Source of the DNA: CAJMNU01 sp905214855
GTDB lineage: Bacteria; Bacillota; Clostridia; Lachnospirales; Lachnospiraceae
DNA length: 64,000 bases
Assembly (NCBI GenBank): GCA_937890595.1
Contig: CALADM010000017.1
Location: 1 to 64,000, forward strand
Direction of reading: 5' to 3'
The notes beneath the pieces are model-generated. The model was not told the origin of the DNA. It saw nothing but the letters and a program-made list of their open reading frames with translations, and searched no databases. The position numbers and the translations under genes are program-made. Position 1 is the stretch's first letter. Every line of letters starts with the position of its first letter. Shown here piece by piece: positions 8,219-16,082 of the stretch.

Positions 8219-10696
8219 ATGAAACTGGAATATGCAATACAATATGATGAATCGATCAGCCGTTGGCACATGACCAAGATGCAGAAAGCACCATTTCACT
8301 CTCCAAAGAGAGCATTTGAGGCAGAAGTGAATCTGGAAGAGTCTTATGTACAGGTAGTATATCCGGTCAGAGAAGAATTTTTAAAGCAAAATCTGATTGA
8401 AAAAGCGGAGCGTTATGATGGAGAATATGAGGAATTGTATTTCCCATTTGAAAATAACAGGATCGATCTGTCCACTTTTATCCATGTACCACATCATTTT
8501 TGGATCAATGCAAAAGCCGGAGTATCTGTAGAGAAGGAAGGAGAGTATCCATTTGAGATCTATACTTGTGGTGGAGTGAAGATCTGGGTGAATGGAGAGT
8601 TGCAGGAATGTTTTGCGCCTTATACCAGAAACATTGCGGGATGCAAACGTGTGAATCTTCATTTTAAAGCAGGAGAAAACGAGATAAAAGTCTATGCGGA
8701 TGAGCTTGCCGAACGTGATGTCTTCTTTTATTTCGAGTTGAGGTATAAAGGCGATCAGCCATTGACAGGGATTGTGGAAGTGGAAGAAGATCCAGAAAAG
8801 ATCCGTAAGACAGAAGCATTTCTTTCCTCTTGTTATTTTGAACAGGATATGTATACCAAAGGTGAAGTGCGCCTGCATTACGATAGAAATCTTCTTGGAG
8901 AAAATATCCTGTTATATTTTACTTCAAGATCATCAGGGACAGGTGGTATTTTAGGTCTGGAGTCTTTAAAACAGATCGAGGCAAAAAAAGATGAGGAATA
9001 TCTGGTGTACTCTCAAACTGAGAAAAGTACAATAGAAATGTCAAGTGTATGGGTGTGTGCCAAAGTAGGTCCATACTTGATCAAGCGTAAATTATTTGTT
9101 GGGATCATTCCAGAAAACTTAGTAAAGATGAAGCCTAAGGAAACGATATCTGAAAGAAAATATCAGGCATTAGAGTTCCTTCATAAAAATGGAGAGATGG
9201 GAATGCAGTCCATTATTTCTGCCTTGGAAGTGATTGGAAAGATGGATCAAAAGGCAAAAGAGTCTTTTGATATGTGTTTGAAGAAGATTGAAGCACGTGA
9301 AGACTGTGCAGATTTTTCCCTTGCGCCGCTTGCTTTATTACAGATGCGTTATGGATCTTATCTGACAGAAGGGGAAAAAGAGAGGATCAGACAGGCTGTT
9401 CTCCATTTCCGCTATTGGATTGATGAACCTGGAAATGATGTCATGTGGTATTTTAGTGAAAACCATGCATTTTTGTTCCATATTTCTCAGTACTTGTGGG
9501 GACATCTGTATCCAGATGATATATTTACAGAAAGTGGAAAAATGGGAAGAATGCAGGAAGAGATTGGAAAGAAACGCTTGGAAGAGTGGTTTTCTATTTT
9601 CTTCCGTTATGGATATGCAGAGTGGAATTCTGCTACTTATATCCCGATTGATTTTATTGGATTTTTTACTTTGTATCTTGCCGCACCAGATGAAAGTATA
9701 CGCCAGATGGCAAAAAAAGCGTTGGATTTTACAATGCGTATTGTATCCTACAATACTTTCGGAAATGTTATGAATTCTACCTATGGACGTGTCTATGAAA
9801 ATACTATTAAGACCAGAATACAGGTAGAAACAAACTTTATCAACTGGGTCTCTTATGGAGTGGGATATCTTACATTTTTTGGAAGTTCTGTGTGCCTGTA
9901 TGCGATCAGTGATTATGAGCCGGCAGCATTTGATAAAGAGTGTCAGGTAGGAGACGGAGAAGGTATGACACAGGAGATTGATCAGGGGATCTTGCGTTTG
10001 AAAATTGATACATTCCGAACAAAAGACTACCTTACAGCAGGTGTACGCAGATTTAAGCCATTTCGTCATGGACATCAGCAACATTTGATGAATGTGGCTT
10101 TAGGAGAAAAGAAGGCGGCTATTTTCTATGTCAATCACCCAGGTGAACGTCTTTTCAGCGGGGAAAATCGTCCAAGTTATTGGGCAGGAAATGGTACAAT
10201 GCCATGGATCGAGCGTTACAAGAATGTAACAGTTATGTTGTTTGACACAGATCCAAAGGAACTTGTACATTATATTCATGCGTATGCTCCTACTTATGAA
10301 TACGATGCCTATGAGTGTATGGAACATTGGTTCTTTGCAAAGGCAGACAAAGGATATCTGGGAGCTTGGTTTGCTAACCCAGTGACCCTTACACAGAGTG
10401 GCGCAAACACAAAAAAAGAGTTGATCTCTCAGGGATTACGACATGCTGTCATAGTGAAGTGCGGTTCTGAATGGGAATTTGGAAGTTTTGAGAATTTTAA
10501 AGAAGAGATGATAAAATCCAGTGAAACATGGATGTGGAACGGGGAAAGAAATCTTTCTTTTAAAGATCCGCAGTATGGACTGTTTGAGGTAAGAGAGGCA
10601 CAGAGTTTTTGGCTAAATGAAAAGGAAATTGAATATATGCCACAAGAGGGATTTGCTCTTACAAGGGATACACTTAAACGTGTTAAAGAAGAGTGA
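8219..10696 (+). CDS. Large toroid-type carbohydrate-active protein, reaction unknown
   Basis: An 825-aa protein without signal peptide, so probably cytoplasmic. The N-terminal 180 residues are rich in beta structure, with a jelly-roll-like stretch containing KIWVNGELQE. The centre (about 300-560) is helical and looks like an (alpha/alpha)6 toroid, with an aromatic motif WYFSENHAFLFHISQYLWG near 410 that recalls the N-terminal part of polysaccharide lyases and related hydrolases. The C-terminal third is beta-rich, with HGHQQHLMNVALGEKKAAI. The start at 8219 is preferred to an ATG 12 bases upstream because GGAGG lies 5 bases before it. It follows the importer with the same orientation and likely acts on imported oligosaccharides. 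I cannot place it in a numbered CAZy family; lyase, hydrolase and phosphorylase remain possible. Confidence 0.6.
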   Translation: MKLEYAIQYDESISRWHMTKMQKAPFHSPKRAFEAEVNLEESYVQVVYPVREEFLKQNLIEKAERYDGEYEELYFPFENNRIDLSTFIHVPHHFWINAKAGVSVEKEGEYPFEIYTCGGVKIWVNGELQECFAPYTRNIAGCKRVNLHFKAGENEIKVYADELAERDVFFYFELRYKGDQPLTGIVEVEEDPEKIRKTEAFLSSCYFEQDMYTKGEVRLHYDRNLLGENILLYFTSRSSGTGGILGLESLKQIEAKKDEEYLVYSQTEKSTIEMSSVWVCAKVGPYLIKRKLFVGIIPENLVKMKPKETISERKYQALEFLHKNGEMGMQSIISALEVIGKMDQKAKESFDMCLKKIEAREDCADFSLAPLALLQMRYGSYLTEGEKERIRQAVLHFRYWIDEPGNDVMWYFSENHAFLFHISQYLWGHLYPDDIFTESGKMGRMQEEIGKKRLEEWFSIFFRYGYAEWNSATYIPIDFIGFFTLYLAAPDESIRQMAKKALDFTMRIVSYNTFGNVMNSTYGRVYENTIKTRIQVETNFINWVSYGVGYLTFFGSSVCLYAISDYEPAAFDKECQVGDGEGMTQEIDQGILRLKIDTFRTKDYLTAGVRRFKPFRHGHQQHLMNVALGEKKAAIFYVNHPGERLFSGENRPSYWAGNGTMPWIERYKNVTVMLFDTDPKELVHYIHAYAPTYEYDAYECMEHWFFAKADKGYLGAWFANPVTLTQSGANTKKELISQGLRHAVIVKCGSEWEFGSFENFKEEMIKSSETWMWNGERNLSFKDPQYGLFEVREAQSFWLNEKEIEYMPQEGFALTRDTLKRVKEE

Positions 10697-10761
10697 TGAA
10701 AATTTACAGCCATTTTTTATATTGAGAAAGGCTGTCAAAAAAGTAGTATACAGGAGGTGAT

Positions 10762-10794
10762 ATGAGAAAAAACTGCCGATTTTTCATAAAATAG
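10762..10794 (+). CDS. Possible 10-aa leader peptide with a Cys codon, upstream of cysK
   Basis: ATG at 10762 is preceded by AGGAGGTGAT, a full-length match to the 16S anti-Shine-Dalgarno, and opens a frame of ten codons (MRKNCRFFIK) that ends in TAG at 10792-10794. One codon is Cys. It lies 80 bases before cysK. A leader peptide that senses cysteinyl-tRNA is an attractive idea but rests on a single Cys codon. A possible cysK promoter also lies downstream of it, in which case the leader would not be on the main mRNA. Confidence 0.35.
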   Translation: MRKNCRFFIK

Positions 10795-10822
10795 TTGCAC
10801 AACGATGAAAAATTAGTATACT
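10795..10822 (+). promoter_or_regulatory. Possible cysK promoter
   Basis: TTGCAC (3 of 6) is followed after 16 bp by TATACT (5 of 6) at 10817-10822, about 50 bp upstream of the cysK start. An 8-bp inverted repeat (ACGATGAA at 10802-10809, TTCATCGT at 10844-10851) brackets the -10 box and could be an operator or, if transcribed, an RNA hairpin. Confidence 0.4.
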
Positions 10823-10874
10823 GTATGAAAAAGCAATTAAAAATTCATCGTATGAAGAAAGGATGGGCGGCAGT

Positions 10875-11813
10875 ATGGAAAAAATCTATGAAGACGTAAC
10901 AGAATTAATCGGAAAAACTCCAATCTTAAAGCTGAATCGTTACATGGAGGAAATTTCATGTAAGGCAGTTTTATTTGGGAAATTGGAAGCAATGAATCCA
11001 GCCGGAAGTTCCAAAGACAGGGTAGGTCTGGCGATGATTTTAGATGCTGAGAAAAAGGGAATCCTAAAATCTGGTGCTACGATCATAGAACCGACAAGCG
11101 GCAATACAGGGATCGGTCTTGCAGCGGTTGCAGCAGCAAAAGGATATAAAACTGTGTTTACCATGCCAGATACGATGAGTGTGGAACGACAGATGCTTTT
11201 GCGTGCTTATGGTGCAGAGGTTGTTCTGACAGATGGGGAAAAAGGAATGAGCGGGGCAATTGAGAAGGCACAGGAATTGGCAGATTCTATTTCAGGTTCA
11301 TGGATTCCCAGTCAGTTTGATAATCCAGCAAATGCGAAAGCTCACAGAGAAAGTACCGGACCGGAGATATGGGAAGATATGGATGGAGATGTGGATGTTT
11401 TTGTAGCTGGGGTAGGTACAGGTGGAACTCTGACAGGAGTTGGAGAATATCTTAAAAGTAAAAAAACAGATATAGAAGTGGTGGCAGTAGAACCGGCACA
11501 TTCTGCTGTATTGTCTAAAGGGAAAGCAGGTTCTCATGGCATTATGGGAATTGGAGCTGGATTTATTCCAAAGGTTTTGAATACAGAAATCTACGATCAG
11601 GTGATTCCGATTGTGGAAGAGGAAGCCTATCAGGCAGCGAGGAGAATGGCAAAAAGTGAAGGGATCTTGGTTGGAATATCATCTGGGGCAGTTCTGGCAG
11701 CAGCAGAACTGCTGGCAGTCAGAGAGGAGTATGCAGGGAAGAATATCGTAGTTTTATTGCCGGATTCTGGGGAAAGATATCTTTCCACGCCACTCTATCA
11801 GGAATCATTGTGA
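10875..11813 (+). CDS. cysK: Cysteine synthase (O-acetylserine sulfhydrylase)
   Basis: A 312-aa PLP enzyme that makes L-cysteine from O-acetylserine and sulfide in the cytoplasm. The PLP lysine is in NPAGSSKDRVG (about residues 33-43), the substrate loop is EPTSGNTGIG (about 66-75), and the glycine-rich phosphate loop is VGTGGTLTG (about 172-180). Length is normal. The start at 10875 is preferred to an ATG 12 bases earlier because the protein then begins MEKIYEDVTELIGKTP as in relatives; the ribosome site is mediocre in either case. It is followed 40 bases later by cysE, giving a two-step cysteine pathway, and the two proteins usually form a regulatory complex. Confidence 0.96.
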   Translation: MEKIYEDVTELIGKTPILKLNRYMEEISCKAVLFGKLEAMNPAGSSKDRVGLAMILDAEKKGILKSGATIIEPTSGNTGIGLAAVAAAKGYKTVFTMPDTMSVERQMLLRAYGAEVVLTDGEKGMSGAIEKAQELADSISGSWIPSQFDNPANAKAHRESTGPEIWEDMDGDVDVFVAGVGTGGTLTGVGEYLKSKKTDIEVVAVEPAHSAVLSKGKAGSHGIMGIGAGFIPKVLNTEIYDQVIPIVEEEAYQAARRMAKSEGILVGISSGAVLAAAELLAVREEYAGKNIVVLLPDSGERYLSTPLYQESL

Positions 11814-11853
11814 AAATGATGTTGTTATATCTTCATGGAAGGAAAAGAATAGT

Positions 11854-12528
11854 ATGATTTTTAAAGATATATGGAAAGATGTCAAAGCAGTACAGGAAAG
11901 AGATCCTGCTGCACGCAATCCACTGGAAATCCTTTTATTATATCAGGGAATCCATGCTCTGATCTGGCATCGGATCGCACACTGGTTTTATAAACATAAA
12001 TGCTTTTTTATTGCCCGCCTGATCTCACAAATTGCCCGTTTCTTCACTTTAATCGAGATTCATCCTGGGGCGCAGCTTGGACATGGGATCTTAATTGATC
12101 ATGGAGCAGGTGTTGTGATAGGAGAAACGGCTGTGGTAGGGGATAATTGTACCATTTTTCAAGGTGTCACATTAGGCGGTGTGGGAACACAGAAAGGGAA
12201 GAGACATCCTACCTTGGGAAAGAATGTCACAGTAGGAGCTGGGGCTAAGATTTTAGGATCGTTTGAAGTGGGAGATAATTGTAAGATCGCAGCCAATGCC
12301 GTTCTTTTAAAACCTTTGGACAACAATGTGACAGCAGTAGGAGTTCCTGCAAAACCAGTCAAAATAGATGGTGTGCGTGTTGAGAGAATACAGGAGAAAC
12401 GGGCATCTTCTAAAGACGTGGAAGAACTTTTAAAGAAAATAGAACAACTGGAATCCCGTGTGAGGGAGCTGGAAGACAGAAAAATGGAGGAAAAGCATAA
12501 GGATGGAGCAGCGCACGAGAGAGATTGA
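11854..12528 (+). CDS. cysE: Serine O-acetyltransferase
   Basis: A 224-aa hexapeptide-repeat enzyme that acetylates L-serine with acetyl-CoA, the first step to cysteine. The N-terminal helices are followed by the left-handed beta-helix, with LEIHPGAQLGHG-type repeats (IEIHPGAQLGHGILIDHG near 68), a catalytic His-Asp region (DHGAG) and GVTLGGVGTQKGKRHPTLG (near 105-125). The C-terminus ends in a charged coiled coil (about 180-224), longer than in the shortest homologues. The last 26 bases overlap the next gene, so the two are translationally coupled. Confidence 0.96.
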   Translation: MIFKDIWKDVKAVQERDPAARNPLEILLLYQGIHALIWHRIAHWFYKHKCFFIARLISQIARFFTLIEIHPGAQLGHGILIDHGAGVVIGETAVVGDNCTIFQGVTLGGVGTQKGKRHPTLGKNVTVGAGAKILGSFEVGDNCKIAANAVLLKPLDNNVTAVGVPAKPVKIDGVRVERIQEKRASSKDVEELLKKIEQLESRVRELEDRKMEEKHKDGAAHERD

Positions 12529-13336
12529 ACGGAGCATTATAAAAGAATTCAGGAAAAGCATATGGAGACCTTTTGTCAGCGCTTTGAATGAGTATGAACT
12601 GATCCAAGAAGGAGATAAAATCGCAGTATGTATTTCTGGTGGAAAGGATTCCATGCTTTTAGCAAAATGTATGCAGGAGATCCTGCGCCATGGAAAGATG
12701 CATTTTGAACTGGTATTTCTTGTGATGGATCCGGGATATCGAAAGGAAAACAGAGAGCTGATCCAAGAAAATGCAAAGATACTGGGGATTCCGATTACAG
12801 TATTTGAATCTGAAATTTTTGATGTAGTTGTGGATATTGAACAGTCTCCATGCTATCTCTGTGCCAGAATGAGACGTGGATATCTGTATGCAAAGGCAAA
12901 AGAGATGGGATGCAATAAGATTGCACTGGGACATCATTTTGATGATGTCATTGAGACGATCCTTATGAGCGTTTTATATGGTGGACAGTTTAATACCATG
13001 ATGCCTAAGCTGCACAGCACAAATTTTGAGGGGATGGAGCTGATCCGTCCTCTTTACCATGTCAAAGAAAGTGATATTCTGGCATGGAAAGATTTTAACA
13101 ATCTTCGCTTTTTGCAGTGTGCCTGCCGCTTTACAGAGCGTTGTGCTAATCAAGATGATGCGATGGAATCCAAACGTCAGGAAATGAAGCGGATGATCGC
13201 AAAGATGCGAGAGACGAATCCACATGTTGACAGTAATATTTTTAGAAGTGCCCAGAATGTGAATCTGGATGCCTGTCTGGGGTATGTGAAAGGGAAAAAA
13301 CGTCATTTCTTTTTAGAAGAGTATGAAGAGTCTTAA
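12503..13336 (+). CDS. TtcA-family PP-loop ATPase (tRNA thiolation type)
   Basis: A 277-aa adenylating enzyme of the PP-loop family. The ATP loop is SGGKDSM (about residues 45-51); the CYLCARMRRGYLY motif (near 117-129) supplies the CxxC pair that in TtcA helps hold an iron-sulfur cluster, and GHHFDDVIET (near 142-151) is also typical. TtcA makes 2-thiocytidine at position 32 of tRNA, but Clostridial relatives are often distant and their target is not certain. The gene overlaps the end of cysE by 26 bases, so cysteine supply and sulfur transfer are co-expressed. A C-terminal cluster CACRFTERC (near 207-215) offers further Cys ligands. Confidence 0.85.
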   Translation: MEQRTREIERSIIKEFRKSIWRPFVSALNEYELIQEGDKIAVCISGGKDSMLLAKCMQEILRHGKMHFELVFLVMDPGYRKENRELIQENAKILGIPITVFESEIFDVVVDIEQSPCYLCARMRRGYLYAKAKEMGCNKIALGHHFDDVIETILMSVLYGGQFNTMMPKLHSTNFEGMELIRPLYHVKESDILAWKDFNNLRFLQCACRFTERCANQDDAMESKRQEMKRMIAKMRETNPHVDSNIFRSAQNVNLDACLGYVKGKKRHFFLEEYEES

Positions 13337-13491
13337 TGATCTAATATGTAATTCCTGTCTGTAAGCATATTTTTTGATCTGCCCTCATAAAATGTGATGA
13401 AATCCAAAGAAAACCTGAACGTTTTGATACGGCTGAGAGATGCTGGATCAGAACATGGATGGAGCAGGAAAGAGAAAGGGCAGGTGTGGAT

Positions 13492-15033
13492 ATGGAACTG
13501 ATCAAACAGAATATACATATGAATCGTTATAAAAGCACAGTTTCTACACAGATTACATTGGATGATGATTTTATTGTTCCAGACAGTATGGATGATATAG
13601 CACAGGTGATTTTTAGTTCTGGGGAAGTGCAGATTGAGACGACCAGAGTACAGACAGAAAAGACAACGATCAAAGGAAAAATGACATTCCAGATCTTATA
13701 CAGGGGAGAAGATGGCAGATTGTGGACATTGGCTGGAAACATTCCTTTTGAAGAAACAGTGAATGTACCAGATCTGACAGAGAAAGATTATCCACAGTAT
13801 AGCTGGGAACTTGAAGATGTATCTGCATCTATGATCCATTCAAGGAAGATCAATGTAAAAGGTCTGGTGCTTTTAGCAGTGCGTGTGGAGAGTTTGGAAG
13901 ATACACAGGCAGCTATTGATGCACAGGGTGAAATAGAAAAGCAGAAAAAAGAGATGGAAGTGGCTGCTATTGCGATCCGAAGAAAAGATACATGTCGGGT
14001 TAGGGAGGAGATCCAGATTCCGGGAAATAAACCCAATATTGGTCAGATTTTGTGGAGTGAGATGAAACTGAGAGGTATCAACTGTCGGATTTTGGACGGA
14101 AAGATCCATGCAGAGGGAGATCTGATCCTTTTTATGCTCTATCAGAGTGAAAATGAGGGAATGCCGCTTCAATGGCTGGAGGAATCGGTTCGATTTCATG
14201 GTGAGGTGGAAGTGCCAGAAGTGACGGAAGAAATGATACCTTCTATTGGTATCAGGCTGGTTCATAAAGAAGTGGAAGAAAAACCGGATGTGGATGGGGA
14301 AATGAGAGCCATTTCTGTGGATGCTGTGGCAGAGTTAGATATGAAATTGTATCAACAGGAAAAGATAGAATTGCTTCAGGATGCCTATTCTGTTTCAGAT
14401 GAAGTGATTCTGGAGAGAGGAAAAGCACATTTTGACACGCTTTTGGTGAAAAATGAGGGAAAATGCCGAGTAACAGAAAAAGTGAAAGTTCCAGATCCTG
14501 AAAATATTCTTCAGATCTGTCATGCGGATGGCTCTGTAAAGTTGGATGAGGTCAGGATGGAAGAAGATGGTGTACATATGGAAGGGGTTTTGGAAACCAG
14601 AATCTTATATCTGACATCTGAAGATGATGAGCCGCTAAAAGCAGTGTCTGAGGTGATCCCATTTCAATATGTAGCAGAGGCAGATGGGGCGAATGAGGAT
14701 TGTGTGTGTCAGGTACATACGGGTGTGGAACAGTTATCTGCTATGATGGGCGGAGGCGGAACTGTGGATGTGAAAGGTGTGATCACACTGGATCTGATAG
14801 TGTTAAAACCTGTAGAAGAATCTGTGATAATCAGTGCAAGAACAGAGCCGCAGGATATGAAAAAATTGCAGGAAAGACCAGGAATTGTTGGATATGTGGT
14901 GCAGGCAGGTGATACGCTTTGGTCTGTCGCAAAGAAATTTTGTACCACTCAAAATAAGATCGTGGAGTTAAATGGTCTTACAGAACGCTTTGTCAAGACA
15001 GGGGATAAGTTATTACTGGAAAAGAATGTGTGA
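13492..15033 (+). CDS. DUF3794 (SPOCS) and LysM domain protein, probable spore coat factor
   Basis: A 513-aa protein with a C-terminal LysM domain (about residues 467-512, GYVVQAGDTLWSVAKKF to GDKLLLEKNV) and two or three DUF3794/SPOCS-type beta domains before it (repeated patterns such as IKGKMTFQILYRGEDG and VHMEGVLETRILYLT). There is no signal peptide, consistent with a protein that coats the forespore from the mother cell. The start at 13492 (MELIKQNIHM) is chosen over an ATG 33 bases upstream because only it has a ribosome-site-like GGGCAGGTG and it matches the usual family start. Related proteins bind peptidoglycan and help coat assembly; that role here is inference. It is followed by a terminator. 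Confidence 0.82.
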   Translation: MELIKQNIHMNRYKSTVSTQITLDDDFIVPDSMDDIAQVIFSSGEVQIETTRVQTEKTTIKGKMTFQILYRGEDGRLWTLAGNIPFEETVNVPDLTEKDYPQYSWELEDVSASMIHSRKINVKGLVLLAVRVESLEDTQAAIDAQGEIEKQKKEMEVAAIAIRRKDTCRVREEIQIPGNKPNIGQILWSEMKLRGINCRILDGKIHAEGDLILFMLYQSENEGMPLQWLEESVRFHGEVEVPEVTEEMIPSIGIRLVHKEVEEKPDVDGEMRAISVDAVAELDMKLYQQEKIELLQDAYSVSDEVILERGKAHFDTLLVKNEGKCRVTEKVKVPDPENILQICHADGSVKLDEVRMEEDGVHMEGVLETRILYLTSEDDEPLKAVSEVIPFQYVAEADGANEDCVCQVHTGVEQLSAMMGGGGTVDVKGVITLDLIVLKPVEESVIISARTEPQDMKKLQERPGIVGYVVQAGDTLWSVAKKFCTTQNKIVELNGLTERFVKTGDKLLLEKNV

Positions 15034-15073
15034 TAATAAATAGGATTTGTGGAAAGTGTGATGTAGTGAGAGG

Positions 15074-15106
15074 GCGCTATGGATGGCATAGCGTTCTTTT
15101 TCTTTG
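15074..15106 (+). terminator. Terminator after the LysM gene
   Basis: CGCTATG (15075-15081) and CATAGCG (15087-15093) form a 7-bp stem with a 5-nt loop, followed by TTCTTTTTC. Confidence 0.85.
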
Positions 15107-15131
15107 CGTTTGGAGAGAATAATGTTATAAT
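15104..15131 (+). promoter_or_regulatory. Probable extended -10 promoter of exonuclease III gene
   Basis: TTGCGT lies 16 bp before a perfect TATAAT (15126-15131), and TG precedes the -10 as in extended -10 promoters. It begins inside the T-run of the previous terminator. Confidence 0.55.
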
Positions 15132-15216
15132 AGAAAAGTATGTGGTGTAAAAAAGAGAGTGAAAAAGTGGAATGAGCTTCTTTTCAGCTCATTTAAAAAA
15201 TAAAGGAGAATATAGA

Positions 15217-15978
15217 GTGAAAAAATTAGTTTCATGGAATGTGAATGGACTGCGTGCCTGCGTGGGAAAAGGATTTTTAGAATATTTTCATAACGTGGAT
15301 GCGGATATTTTCTGTATTCAGGAAAGTAAGCTTCAGGAAGGACAGATCCAGCTTGATCTTCCGGGATATTATCAATATTGGAATTATGCAATAAAAAAAG
15401 GATACTCTGGTACAGCGATCTTTACAAAAGAAGAACCAATTTCAGTTACGTTGGGGATTGGTATGGAAGAACATGATCAGGAAGGACGTGTTATCACAGC
15501 AGAATTTAAAGAGTATTATGTGGTCACATGCTACACTCCAAATTCTCAGGCAGAACTTGCACGTCTTCCATACAGGATGACATGGGAAGATGCGTTTAGG
15601 GGATATTTGCAGAAGCTGGATGAAAAGAAACCTGTTATTTTCTGTGGGGATTTGAATGTAGCTCATCAGGAGATCGATCTAAAAAATCCTGCAAGCAATC
15701 GGAAAAATGCTGGTTTTACACAGGAAGAACGTCAGAAGTTTACAGAGCTGCTTCAGGCTGGTTTTATAGACACATATCGTTATTTTTATCCGGATCAGAC
15801 AGAAATGTATTCGTGGTGGTCTTACCGTTTCCATGCGAGAGAAAAAAATGCGGGTTGGCGTATTGACTATTTTTGTGTTTCTAAACGTCTGGAAGAGAAA
15901 TTGAAAGGTGCAAAGATCCATACAGAAGTGATGGGGTCAGATCATTGTCCAGTAGAACTTCAGATTGATCTAAGTTAG
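15217..15978 (+). CDS. exoA: Exodeoxyribonuclease III / AP endonuclease
   Basis: A 253-aa enzyme of the endonuclease/exonuclease/phosphatase fold that cuts DNA at abasic sites in base-excision repair. Motifs in order are SWNVNGLRA (near 6-14), the metal ligand in IQESKL (near 35-40), GDLNVAHQEIDL (near 147-158), WRIDYFCVS (near 213-221) and the catalytic GSDHCPV (near 238-244). The GTG start at 15217 is chosen because AAGGAG lies 8 bases upstream and relatives start with KLVSWNVNG; an upstream in-frame ATG has no ribosome site. It has its own promoter and is monocistronic. Confidence 0.95.
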   Translation: MKKLVSWNVNGLRACVGKGFLEYFHNVDADIFCIQESKLQEGQIQLDLPGYYQYWNYAIKKGYSGTAIFTKEEPISVTLGIGMEEHDQEGRVITAEFKEYYVVTCYTPNSQAELARLPYRMTWEDAFRGYLQKLDEKKPVIFCGDLNVAHQEIDLKNPASNRKNAGFTQEERQKFTELLQAGFIDTYRYFYPDQTEMYSWWSYRFHAREKNAGWRIDYFCVSKRLEEKLKGAKIHTEVMGSDHCPVELQIDLS

Positions 15979-16082
15979 AACCTTTTTGTATAAGATAGAA
16001 TCTTACAGGTTTGGCAATAGAAGTATGGAAATTGTACATTGTATGGACAGAGTACAATAAGAGAATATAACAGGAGTTTTCG

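Noticed and set aside
10706..10736. Terminator after the 825-aa protein gene (ACAGCC/GGCTGT hairpin)
   Set aside because: The stem is only 6 bp with a long loop and is followed by an A-run rather than T, so it would not terminate on the plus strand.
13420..13460. CTGAGA-like string upstream of the LysM gene suggestive of a TPP riboswitch
   Set aside because: Only a short piece resembles the thi box; the other conserved parts and stems are absent, and the gene is not a thiamine gene.
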